The translations under genes and the position numbers were made by a program. A stretch of 14,772 nt of DNA from Microdochium bolleyi (taxonomy: Eukaryota > Ascomycota > Sordariomycetes > Xylariales > Microdochiaceae). Each line of letters opens with the position of its first letter. Positions within the stretch are counted from its first letter, which is position 1. Below are positions 1-8,237 of the stretch, piece by piece. The stretch is from assembly GCA_001566295.1 (NCBI GenBank), contig KQ964331.1:1-14772 (forward strand). The letters run 5' to 3'. The notes beneath the pieces were generated by a model. The model saw nothing but the letters and a program-made list of their open reading frames with translations. It had not been told where the DNA came from and searched no databases.

Positions 1-92
1 TCTGACTTAGAGGCGTTCAGCCATTATCCAGCAGATGGTAGCGTCGCGGCACTGCCCGGTCGGACAGCCGCAAAAACCAATTATCTGAATGA
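1..92 (-). rRNA. 28S (25S) rRNA 3'-region fragment, truncated
   Basis: Read on the minus strand, these bases match the strongly conserved segment near the 3' end of eukaryotic large-subunit rRNA that follows the sarcin-ricin loop (the stretch around ATTCAGATAATTGG and CGGCTGTCCGACCGGGCA). I recognise it by eye; about one mismatch to the usual fungal sequence is apparent, at the GTAGCGTCGCGG spot where GTAGCTTCGCGG is expected. Similarity stops at about base 92, exactly where the sarcin-ricin loop sequence should begin, and unrelated DNA follows. In sense orientation the fragment is therefore 5'-truncated, and it runs out of the window toward the 28S 3' end. It may be a dispersed rDNA pseudogene fragment or the edge of a rearranged rDNA unit. 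Confidence 0.85.
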
Positions 93-225
93 GCGTAGTG
101 AGCTCTAGAGGCTGAGAGTGGAACATTGCGCACTAATGTTACGATCCGGCCTCTAGGGTCAGCCAGAGCACCGGGCTTCGGGGTTGTTGTTCTGGAAAGT
201 AGGTAAAGCTCGTGCTATATCACAA

Positions 226-364
226 CTGTCGAATATCGTTCGTCTCTTAGGTGTTGGCCGTGTCTCTGGGAAGAGATACCACTCTCGTCAATTGAGTGAC
301 TGGTTTAAGTGATGGGTGAGAATGATACTTAGATTGATCGCTGAAGTACAAAGGTAAGGACTGT
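226..364 (-). repeat. Left arm core of inverted repeat
   Basis: This arm pairs with 663-801 in opposite orientation (133 of 139 positions identical, no gaps). Four of the six differences are transitions. Confidence 0.92.
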
Positions 365-513
365 GTGACGGCGCGGACCAACAGGGGATTGTTTGGGCTG
401 GGAAGGCAGAACAAACAAGGCCGCAGTATCAGGCCAAGGACAAGGGCAGATCTGCGAGGGGTCATAAGCCTCCTTATGTAAGCAAGCAGTTACGTCAGCA
501 AGGCTACACGGGA

Positions 514-540
514 TCACTGGCTCACTTCGTGAGCCAGTGA
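514..540. repeat. Perfect 12-bp hairpin inside the inverted-repeat spacer
   Basis: The arms TCACTGGCTCAC (514-525) and GTGAGCCAGTGA (529-540) are perfectly complementary around a TTC loop. The hairpin lies near the centre of the larger inverted repeat, as subterminal or internal hairpins do in foldback elements. Confidence 0.85.
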
Positions 541-583
541 GCAAGACGACTAGATCACGGGATCACGACGTAAACCCGTGAGC

Positions 584-604
584 CTCACGACCGAAGGTCG
601 TGAG
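584..604. repeat. Perfect 9-bp hairpin inside the inverted-repeat spacer
   Basis: The arms CTCACGACC (584-592) and GGTCGTGAG (596-604) flank a GAA loop. It shares the GTGAGCC word with the neighbouring hairpin at 514-540, so the two may derive from one repeated palindromic unit. Confidence 0.75.
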
Positions 605-662
605 CCAGCACACAAGGCGATGAAGGACAAAGGGTATATAGCATGGAGGATCTCCTAGACAG

Positions 663-801
663 ACAGTCCTTACCTTTGAACTTCAGCGATCAATCTAAGT
701 ATCATTCTCACCCATCACTTGAACTAGTCACTCAACTGACGAGAGTGGTATCTCTTCCAAGAGACACGGCCAACACCCAAGAGACGAACGATATTCGACA
801 G
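663..801 (+). repeat. Right arm core of inverted repeat
   Basis: This arm pairs with 226-364 in opposite orientation. The less conserved outer extension reaches about 895, where GGTCGGATCGTGACA matches the reverse complement of the left arm near 131-150. Confidence 0.92.
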
Positions 802-895
802 GAAGTGATATTGTATTGGCTTTACCTACCGGCAGAACAGCAACCCAGCGAAGCCCGACCAGATGGTTGACCCCGCAGGTCGGATCGTGACAAAT

Positions 896-1262
896 TGCTG
901 CACCACGCCGCACCTGACACACGTAATCCTGTATACAGCAGTTTACCGCAGTGGCAGGACCACGCACAGGATTGTGCAGTCCGGAATCAATTCCGTGAGA
1001 CAGTACGGCCTCTCGGGAAGGGATCGGATATATGGTGTGCCAGCAGAGGGTATGATTCCCGACGGGCGCAAGCAGCGACAGCAGCGCACGGCAGCACTAC
1101 CGGTGGAAGGCCATAGAAGATTGAGCAAAGCGCAGGACACGCAGCTATAGATAGACACAGACAGCTAACGCTGCTGCACTCAGACAGATTGGAATTGACA
1201 CTGAGTGTTTTTTTCCCATTTTTTCACATCTTGTTCCAGTGGCCGTAGATTGACTCACGTGA
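896..1262. other. Intergenic, no gene recognised
   Basis: Only short overlapping ORFs without protein-like features occur here. Two T-runs at about 1207-1214 and 1219-1224 are the only composition feature I noted. A promoter for the downstream broken gene would be expected here, but I could not point to one. Confidence 0.5.
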
Positions 1263-2084
1263 GAAGAGCAAAGCCCAACCGCGGTTCCCCAAGTCGCACT
1301 CACACGTGTTCTCACACATGAGACATTCACCCCCCTACACGACTGTGCCTCTGATGCTTGTGAGCCCTGGAACGACTGCTGCGAGTCCGCCCGCTCTGTC
1401 CTGTGTGTCGTGTACACCACGTACACCACCGCCACCCCTACGATCACCGTGACCGACACGATAACCGAATCGCTCACAACGACCTAGACCACCGCCTCGA
1501 CCACCCAGACAGACGTCTTGGTCGTCACAGCCACCGTATCAAGCACATCTGTGGTCCTCGCCGCAGTGACGACCATAGTCAGCTTTACGTCGACAAACGT
1601 CGTGAGCCTGAACCCCACCGTGCGGACACCCGTCTCACCGACCGTCATCGTTGAAAACTACTGCCAGCCCACAGGCACCCGCTTCAGGCTGACCACCCAG
1701 GCCGGCTCTAGGGCCGGGGGGTTGAGATACTTCGGCGTCGAGAACGACAACGACAGCTACATCAAGCGGCGTGGCGCCCCCTGTCCTAGCAATAGCGACT
1801 AGCAGAAGACGACCTGGGAGATGGCTGCCGACAGGACCCTGTCAAACATCTGGAACAGAAACGGCACCGTGCTGGACACAGCCAGGATCTCCATGCGAGA
1901 TGAGAACCAAGACACTCACGACGTCAACTCTGGCAGCGAGCGTAGAGTCTTTGCCTTCGTCGACCGCGTCACCAACAACTTCCGCATGTATGATAACGAC
2001 AGGCAGAGCAACCTGGTGCTCTGTACCAGCGATCTTGCTGTACCAGCGATCTTGCTGTATCCAGGACTCTCGGTGGCGGGCTGA
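1263..2084 (+). pseudogene. Decayed Thr/Ser-rich secreted or cell-wall protein
   Basis: One frame carries protein-like sequence across the whole interval but is broken by TAG at 1485-1487 and TAG at 1800-1802. The order is a short Cys-rich piece (about 1341-1410, including a CC pair), then a Thr/Val/Ser-rich stalk of repeated TxT/TVT type (about 1413-1640), then a compact C-terminal segment with scattered Cys and Trp (about 1650-2030). That pattern is typical of secreted or wall-anchored fungal proteins with an O-glycosylated stalk; the family is not certain. No ATG or signal peptide could be placed upstream: the frame is open only from 1263. A 17-bp tandem duplication at 2021-2059 also shifts the frame near the C-terminus. 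Both TAGs sit where CAG would fit a Thr/Gln-rich context. A 39-nt GT-AG span (1449-1487) could formally remove the first TAG in frame but is very short for an intron, so a pseudogene is more likely than a living gene. Confidence 0.5.
2021..2059. repeat. 17-bp perfect tandem duplication
   Basis: TGTACCAGCGATCTTGC occurs twice back to back (2022-2038 and 2039-2055), and period-17 identity extends over 2021-2059. Because 17 is not a multiple of three, the duplication shifts the reading frame of the surrounding Thr-rich pseudogene. It looks like recent replication slippage. Confidence 0.95.
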
Positions 2085-2133
2085 GGTGCAGCGCCATCAC
2101 GGCGACAGCACAACTCCTCTGAGACGCGGGTGA

Positions 2134-2430
2134 TGTTGGCTTTGACATCCAGCTCCGTCAGAGAACATGATAGCTTAATCTCCGATGACATGGACGAGGC
2201 CTGAAGTCTATGAAGCGCTGGGTTGTGGAACTTTGCGGACCTGTGGAGAAGTACAAGAAAAACAGTTTAGTTTTCAATACCTACTGTCCTATCGAGACCG
2301 AGATCAGACTTGCTCTCTTGCAGTGAACGACCCTACGCCTGTCAGACTTCTCTGTGCCGCCTTCTATGGTGCTCGCCAAGCCGCGACGATGTTGATCCCG
2401 ATGCATGCCGCTCTGCCTCTTATCGCGTCC
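2134..2430. other. Gap between broken gene and chitinase 3' end
   Basis: This is the convergent 3' region of the pseudogene and the chitinase. A 37-codon open stretch at 2210-2320 (+), starting with ATG and ending at TGA, reads like real protein (basic start, a WVVELCGPVEKYKK-type run). It has no recognisable family and no extension, so I treat it as a possible coding remnant only. Confidence 0.25.
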
Positions 2431-5400
2431 TTACCACAGGTGAAGACCGTGCTCGATCGGGACTTCATACTGCAGGCCTCGCAGACTCGACATGGGCAAA
2501 GTCCCAAAAGGCACATCAACCTCCCTCTTTGTCTTGGCCTTGCACGCGCCGATGACCTTGTCAATCTGCTTCATCTTTCCTCCGTCCTTCGCGCCGAGGG
2601 CCTTGAGGTCATCCTCACTCATCGCGCGCCGCGCACGAGCCGCCTTGCTCACCTTAGCAATGTCCATAAGCGCGAACGGCTCGAGGATGATGCCAAAGAT
2701 TGCGAGCGGGGCATTCTTCGGGTCGTCAATGATCTCGTAGATACCCAGCGCTACGTTGCCCGCTGTGCCAGCCATGATGGCAATACGCGCGACGTTGGCG
2801 AGCGCGGCGACGGAGCCGGCGATCTGGCCAACGACGGGCACGAAGAAGAAGATGGCCGTGAGGAAGCCGAGGATGATGGCCTTGCGCTTGTCGGCGTCCC
2901 ACTTGTCGACCGTGTCGTCAATCTTCTGCATGCTGCCGACGGCGTCCTCGACCATGGTAACGGGCAGGCTCACAGAGTCGACGACGTCGCGCGAGGAGCC
3001 GTAGTAAGCCCGGTTGCGCATTGATGTTGTGACGGCCGACATGCTGGGCCCTAGGGAGGCCAGATCCTTGCGCGCCTTCTCGACGGTCGACTTGGGGTTC
3101 AGCACGTCGCTGCGCGTGTACCCCTGCGTGACGGGGAAGTTGTAGTCGTGGTTGTGGTGCCTGCAGTCCTTGTCGCTGGGCGTGCACTCGTACCGGTTAA
3201 TGTTCTTCCAGGTGATGTCCTCCTTGCTGATGCCCGTGTCCGTGTACAGGTCCGCGTAGAACTGGGCCTCCTTACCCGAGCGGAAGCTCCAGTACACGCT
3301 GGCCTGCGCGTACCGCTGGAAGCCCCAGTCGGGCTCGTCCTCGCTGCGCAGGGAGTAGTCAGGCGGGCACCCTCCCGTGATGTTGCGGTACTTGAACTCG
3401 ACCTCGCACAGGTTGCCGTCCTGCGTCTCGCAGCCGGCCGAGTCCCAGCACTTGTAGTCCTCGTAGTACCGGCAGCTCTTTTCGATACTGTCGGGGAAGG
3501 CGCTATAACACCACTCCTTACACGCGTAACGCTCCGTAACCTCGCACTGGAAGTAGTCGTTACCCTTGGTGAACATGAAGTGCTCGACGACGCTATTACC
3601 GCTCTTAACCACGGCGTCGGCGTACGTGTTAAACTTCTTATCGTAGCCGCCATTCACGAGCGCATCATAGTTAGTCAGCGAGTCTGACAGCGTCTTCTGC
3701 AGCACCTCGAGGATGTACAGGTCCTTGCAGTACTCGTTGGCATCGGACGGGATGTCTTCGATCTTGCCGTAGTTGGCCTTACACTCTGGTCTGGCACCAG
3801 ATTCCGGCCCTGGGGTCATGTCCGGTTCGGTGCCGCTGAAGTCTGCGTCGGTGAAGTCCTGTAGGTCGACAGCCCAGTCGATAGTGCCACCGAGGTTCTT
3901 GCCCTGCCAGTGCCCACGGCGCCTGGACTTGGTCGTCTCGGTCATGTATGCTACCCACTCCGTGTCTGTTTGCGTGTAGTCGTTAGTATACGTTCATCAC
4001 TGGCAGCATGAGGAGCAGGATCTCCGCACCTTCGTAGACGAGCATATCAGAATCCGAGCTTTGGTCGTACCACGACTTGACACTCTCGCCACCCATAAGA
4101 ATTATCTCGGCAATCTCCGCGTTAGAGATGTAGCCAGCCGTCTCTGTGCATCTGCCCTTCTTAGCCGGGGAAGCGTTCTTGCCACCGAGGAAGAGGCAGT
4201 CTGGGCCTGTGCAGCCACTCTGAGCCATCTTGAAAGAACGGCCGTAGCTCGACTCGCCGACAAAGATCATGGAGGCAGGGACACCAGCTTTTGTGACTGT
4301 ATTCGACGATGGACAGATCAGTACTCGGTACTTTGGAGAGTCAATGAGGTCGACTTACCCATGGCAAGGGATCTTTCGGTCTCAGTAATGTTGACTAGTT
4401 GTTGCGTTAGTAAGCAGCTAGGAAGGTAGAAGGATCAAATCCGTCAGTATTCCTTACCGTGACTTCGAAGACAGTTGCCCGCTACGCAACCCTCGGAGGC
4501 CCACTCACTGCCCACGTCCCATTGTCCTACAGATAACAATCTCTGTTAGAAGCAAAGCTATAATGAGTAATACGCCGTAAGATCTGCTCACCGTGAAGAT
4601 CATATGTCATGTAGACAATGTAATCAATATATTTGGCCATCTCCTTGATGGGGAAGTGCTTGAGGTACCAGAACGAAGAAGGCGCAGCGATTGAGATGGT
4701 CTTGCCGTTAGGGCCCCGAGGCACGTTGTCCTTCATGACTGACAGGAACTCGGCGTAGTTGGGTCCGTCAGAAGGGGTTCCCGCTGGTGTGCCTGGGATG
4801 TCATCGGCCTACGGACTCAGACATGGTTTGTTAGTCAAACGCAGCCTTTTGACATAAGCCAATGATCAGGCCAATCTGATCGCAAGATCGCTTACCCCTG
4901 GGTACTCCCAGTCAAAGTCGACGCCGTCAATACTGTTCTTGTTGAGGAAGGACGCGATGTTGGCCGCAAAGGTCTTACGATTGGCAGGGCTCATAGCCGC
5001 GCGCAGGTTGTCGTATGTCGGCTGCTCATTGCTGTATGCCCAGCCGCCGAAGCTGATGACCTTCTTCACGCCCGTGAGCGCCTTGAACTTGTCCCACTGG
5101 TTGAAGTCGTCGACGATCTTGACGGTGAAGTCGTTCATATTGATCTCGGCAAATGCCTATGATGTCCATTTAACATCAGTCAGTATTCTTATGTCCAAAA
5201 TCATGGCTGGGCTCTAGAGGGTTCGCGGCGAGGAGGTCTTACCCAGTGCATGATAGTGTAGCCTTTGTTGACGTTGGACTCAGACGCCCGCATGGTGAGG
5301 CAAGGGCGACGGAAGTTCCACGACTCGTAGTACCCGACTCGGCCATACTTGGCCGGAGCATTGGCGTTATTCACAATATCCATGCCGCAGCTGGAGACGC

Positions 5401-7008
5401 AGCCGTTCTGCGACTTAGACGTTCCCGGATTACCTGAGTCGGCCGTGTTCTCGACGCAAAAGTCCTGAGTGATACCACATTGTCCCCACTACAAGCAAGG
5501 ACGACGTTAGAGAGAGTTTCGCAGAACATGCTCGAATAAGTGAATAAACTTACGACGTTGCAGCAGGCATTGAGCGGGCATGGCAACACGTCCTTGAGGG
5601 CCGTGCCATCCGTCGGTCGTTCCGCCTTCGGCGAGGTCGGGCCGCAGACGGCGTTAGACATAGGCGCCGGCATCGGCGGGTTGCCCTCACTGAGGCAGAT
5701 CTTAGTGCCCGCATATACCTTGCCGCAGCCGAGCCAGCCCCAGGTGCGGTCCTTGCCCGAGTTCCACTTCTCGATATCAGTCACCTTGATACCGAACTTG
5801 GCCGCTAGTACCGCGCACGGCTCGTTGCTTTGCACCACGTACGAGCGGCACTCCCCTTCCGCCTCGGGCGGGGGCCGGATGTCCGGCAGGCTGCCGGCCG
5901 AGCAGCACACGCGGCCGCCCTGCTGCAGCGGGTTGCACGTGGTCGGATCCGGGTTGTATTTGTTGAAGTCGGCGAGGGAGATGCCGCACCGCTGGGCGAT
6001 CTTGCTGCACGAGTCTCCGGCATAGACTGGCTCGACCCGGCAATCCGCGCGGGGGGTAAGCTGAGCACCAGCTTCCGCGCGCTTCGACGCTGTGCGGGTG
6101 TAGTTAGTGGTGGGGATGGTCGAGTTGGTAAGGGGCAACGAGCTGTTCCTCAGAAGACTGGCTTCCATGACTTGCACATTTGCTAGCGGGGTACTAGTAG
6201 CGGGCTCCGTGACACACCCGGCCTTCGCCCAGGAGGCCATAGCCTCCTGGACAAAGTTGGTGTTGGCCGCTGCGTCCGCAGCCAGTGCCAGGCCAAAGAT
6301 CTCTTGCGAATTTCGACCGTCTTGGCTTCCGCACAGCTGTGCCACGGCCTTGCCGGGGACACCGTTGGTGGTGATTCCGGCCATGACTTCGGCAACGGCT
6401 ACGGAGATGGTGGTCGTACTGATCAATGGGCCGGTGTAAAGCCCTGCCACGGTGCCATTACCATAGCCAAAGAGGATGGTGCTGTTGCAAACCTGTTTAG
6501 CCGCTATATGGGACTTGAGTGCTCCGAGAGCCTGCAGCATGCCGTCTCGAGCCTGTTTTTCCTGGGAAACCGGGCCAGATTCGCCATAGGAGATAGTTGC
6601 ATTGGATTTGCTGAATTGGCGTTGGCAGGTGTTGGTGGGTGGTGCGTCATTGGCTGCTCTGTTCCCGGACTCAGGAGCAGCTGTGCAGGCTCGGAGTCTC
6701 GAGCCGGCTGTCTCGTCAATGGGTGTATAGATGGCTGTGTCAAAGAGAAGAGGCCGATCGCAGCGCGCAAGCCAGTCCATCGACGGATAGACGGTCCACT
6801 CCTCGACGGAACCTGTCTTGTCACAAGACACTGGACACGAGTGAAGTTCCGTCCAGTACGTGCCTGGTGCGTCAATCGGTACGACCTCGCCGAGAGTCGC
6901 TACTGTATTGCCGTTGATGTCTTCCCCGGCGTGAACGAGGGGAAGCCACGTTACTACCAAGGCCCAGGCAACAACAGCGCTGAGGGCTGCTGACCGCAGG
7001 GCAGACAT
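2431..7008 (-). CDS. Killer-toxin-like LysM/CBM18/GH18 chitinase (zymocin alpha/beta-like)
   Basis: Eight exons: 7008-5554, 5488-5243, 5156-4896, 4808-4592, 4526-4458, 4394-4359, 4296-4030, 3965-2431. All seven introns (62-87 nt) are GT-AG and all phases agree, giving 1361 residues. The ATG at 7008 precedes a signal peptide (about 1-27, ending VHA-G); the longer frame upstream begins only at GTG. Domains: N-terminal region 28-320; LysM about 323-369 and 387-438; hevein-like CBM18 about 455-519 (NACC, WGQCG, Cys 489/496/515/519); GH18 about 534-884 with SFGG 602-605, catalytic DGVDFDWE 644-651 (acid Glu651), YMTYD 720-724 and terminal Trp854/Trp881; then a C-terminal region with 13 Cys and a long hydrophobic stretch 1213-1281. 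In fungal subgroup C chitinases and the zymocin alpha/beta subunit this layout binds and hydrolyses chitin outside the cell, and in zymocin aids entry of another subunit. All key residues are present, so the gene looks intact. Antagonism of other fungi is inferred. Confidence 0.95.
2674..2880 (-). other. Hydrophobic hairpin-like segment of the chitinase C-terminal region
   Basis: Residues about 1213-1281 are almost uninterrupted hydrophobic and small residues (for example GFLTAIFFFVPVVGQIAG and a following Ala/Ile-rich run), interrupted by a charged turn near 1262-1268. This could form two or three membrane-inserting helices. It lies in the part that corresponds to the beta-like region of killer-toxin-type chitinases. 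Insertion into a target membrane is inference. Confidence 0.6.
5695..6042 (-). other. Two LysM chitin-binding domains of the chitinase
   Basis: Residues about 323-369 (6042-5902) and 387-438 (5850-5695) each show the LysM pattern: an initial CRV/CRSY, a VYAGDSC- or VQSNEPC-type loop, a hydrophobic xCGI or FGI helix, and an N-P or W-N turn. LysM modules bind GlcNAc oligomers. Two in tandem before a CBM18 is the usual arrangement in subgroup C chitinases. Confidence 0.9.
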
Positions 7009-7130
7009 CGCGGTTGTTTGAACGAGAGTATAAGTCTGAAAGTGACTTAGAAAGAAATCATAAGATAAAGTCTCCACGAATGTGAGGAGTGCTGGCTTCT
7101 GACGGGTAGTGGACGCTGGGACTGCCTAGT

Positions 7131-7137
7131 CTTTATA
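7131..7137 (-). promoter_or_regulatory. Candidate TATA box of the chitinase gene
   Basis: TATAAAG reads on the minus strand about 124 nt upstream of the chosen ATG at 7008, a plausible distance for a fungal gene with a leader of 60-90 nt. Confidence 0.4.
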
Positions 7138-8111
7138 TTGTGAGACACATACTCATCCTTTTTACCCTTCATTGGGAGGTGTCTAAGGCCTGTGTCCTAC
7201 AAGTTGATTTTCTTTCGCAACCCAAAGCTGGTTCCGTTTCACCATTTACCAGTCATAGCCGATTCAAGGGTGTCATTCAGAATTGTGCCCCAGCTTACAC
7301 GCAATTCCGATTGTACCCAGGAACCCGCAAAACTTCTATTGTGGGCCACCGACCCTCGTCCTTGTCAGCACGGGTCGCACCAGCATGGATTGTGAGAGAG
7401 GCATTCGAGATAAAAGAATCATTCACGGTGGGACCAGAGAGGAAAGAGTTCCCAATGCAGAAGGCCGTCACGCGACAGCCGCAACGTTACCAGTTGGATT
7501 TTGAATATAAGGTTGTTGCCCTACCTACGACCCAGGAGCCTAGGCCGGACTGGCGACAAGGTATTCAAACTGCCGGAGTTGGTCGAATACGGAAGTACAG
7601 CTATTTAGAGCCGTCGCCCCCAAGAATAGACCGGGGCCTCGGCGAAACCCCCAGACCCCACAGGATCATGCCCGCCGACAGAGTCGCAACGCGACCTGTT
7701 ACGGTTCATGATTTCCCCTGAAGTCTCTCACATCCGGATGCCAAGATCGAGAATGAGATGCCTCCTGACCAATGAAGGCGGCATACGAAATTGGCATGTT
7801 CTAGGCAGACGCGATCCCACGCCTCTCGAGGCAAAATTCCTCGCCCAAGGTGTTCTGGGCAGGCGATTCTCGCCAAGGTAAGCGTCACGTTGCATTGAAT
7901 GCAATCTTTAAACCGATCTTGACCTTTGAACATGAGTTCAATTTCAATCTCGGATTCCATAGCATGCAAGAACTGCAACGTTGCGGATGGGAATCATGGG
8001 CAGGTACGTTGTTCTCTGATCCGGTTCTGGCCTATGGTGATAATCCTACACTTTACGAGGTGTTTCTCAGAATTTTGTAAAAAAATGTCTAACAGACTTA
8101 CGCGCTTGTTG

Positions 8112-8117
8112 TATAAG
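8112..8117 (+). promoter_or_regulatory. Candidate TATA box of the divergent secreted-protein gene
   Basis: TATAAG lies about 121 nt before the ATG at 8238 and is followed by a CT-rich leader. The match is short, so the call is tentative. Confidence 0.35.
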
Positions 8118-8237
8118 AATATGCGACCACTCGGATTGACCTTCCAATACTCGTCGGCAACACAGGTATTGTCACACGTCTCTGTACTTATCGTCTGCTG
8201 AGGCCGGCTTGACCTCGTCCTCTCTATTCGTCTCACG

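Larger units (their letters stand above)
131..895. repeat. Long inverted repeat element (degenerate palindromic transposon-like unit)
   Basis: The reverse complement of 226-364 aligns without gaps to 663-801: 139 bases with 6 mismatches by my count. Beyond the cores similarity continues at a lower level, 131-225 on the left against about 802-895 on the right, with small indels. A spacer of about 300 bases (365-662) separates the cores. No transposase reading frame is visible, and the short ORFs on the two arms translate to matching peptides only because they are two copies of one sequence. A non-autonomous foldback/MITE-like element, or two inverted copies of a longer repeat, are both possible. 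I could not define terminal motifs or a target-site duplication. Confidence 0.85.
7009..8237. promoter_or_regulatory. Shared 1.2-kb divergent promoter region
   Basis: This interval separates the start codons of the chitinase (-) and the secreted-protein gene (+). Each side has one plausible core promoter: TATAAAG on the minus strand at 7131-7137, about 124 nt before the chitinase ATG, and TATAAG on the plus strand at 8112-8117, about 121 nt before the other ATG. The 45 nt before the plus-strand ATG is pyrimidine-rich, a common fungal leader feature. No convincing gene lies between: the longest open stretch (about 7140-7720, +) begins at GTG and has no protein-like features. Confidence 0.5.

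Noticed and set aside
2185..3024. 279-codon plus-strand ORF, the longest on that strand
   Set aside because: It lies antisense to the last chitinase exon, whose frame is supported by domain content and splice phases. The ORF has no protein-like features of its own beyond its first 80 codons and follows from high GC codon bias.
3148..3687. 179-codon Val/Leu/Ala-rich plus-strand ORF
   Set aside because: It is a shadow of the chitinase C-terminal region; the hydrophobic look is the antisense of GAC/GAG/AAC-rich codons.
6304..6993. 229-codon plus-strand ORF
   Set aside because: It is antisense to the N-terminal region of the chitinase, in the same GC-rich exon, with no domain or signal.
7140..7721. 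193-codon plus-strand ORF in the divergent promoter region
   Set aside because: It starts at GTG rather than ATG, shows no domain, signal peptide or compositional bias, and sits between two start codons where promoter sequence is expected.
7931..8200. Possible small gene starting with a short peptide containing CKNC and followed by intron-like GT...CTAACAG borders
   Set aside because: The splice-like signals are present, but the downstream exon has no recognisable content and the stretch overlaps the likely promoter of the 8238 gene. It may be a chance arrangement.
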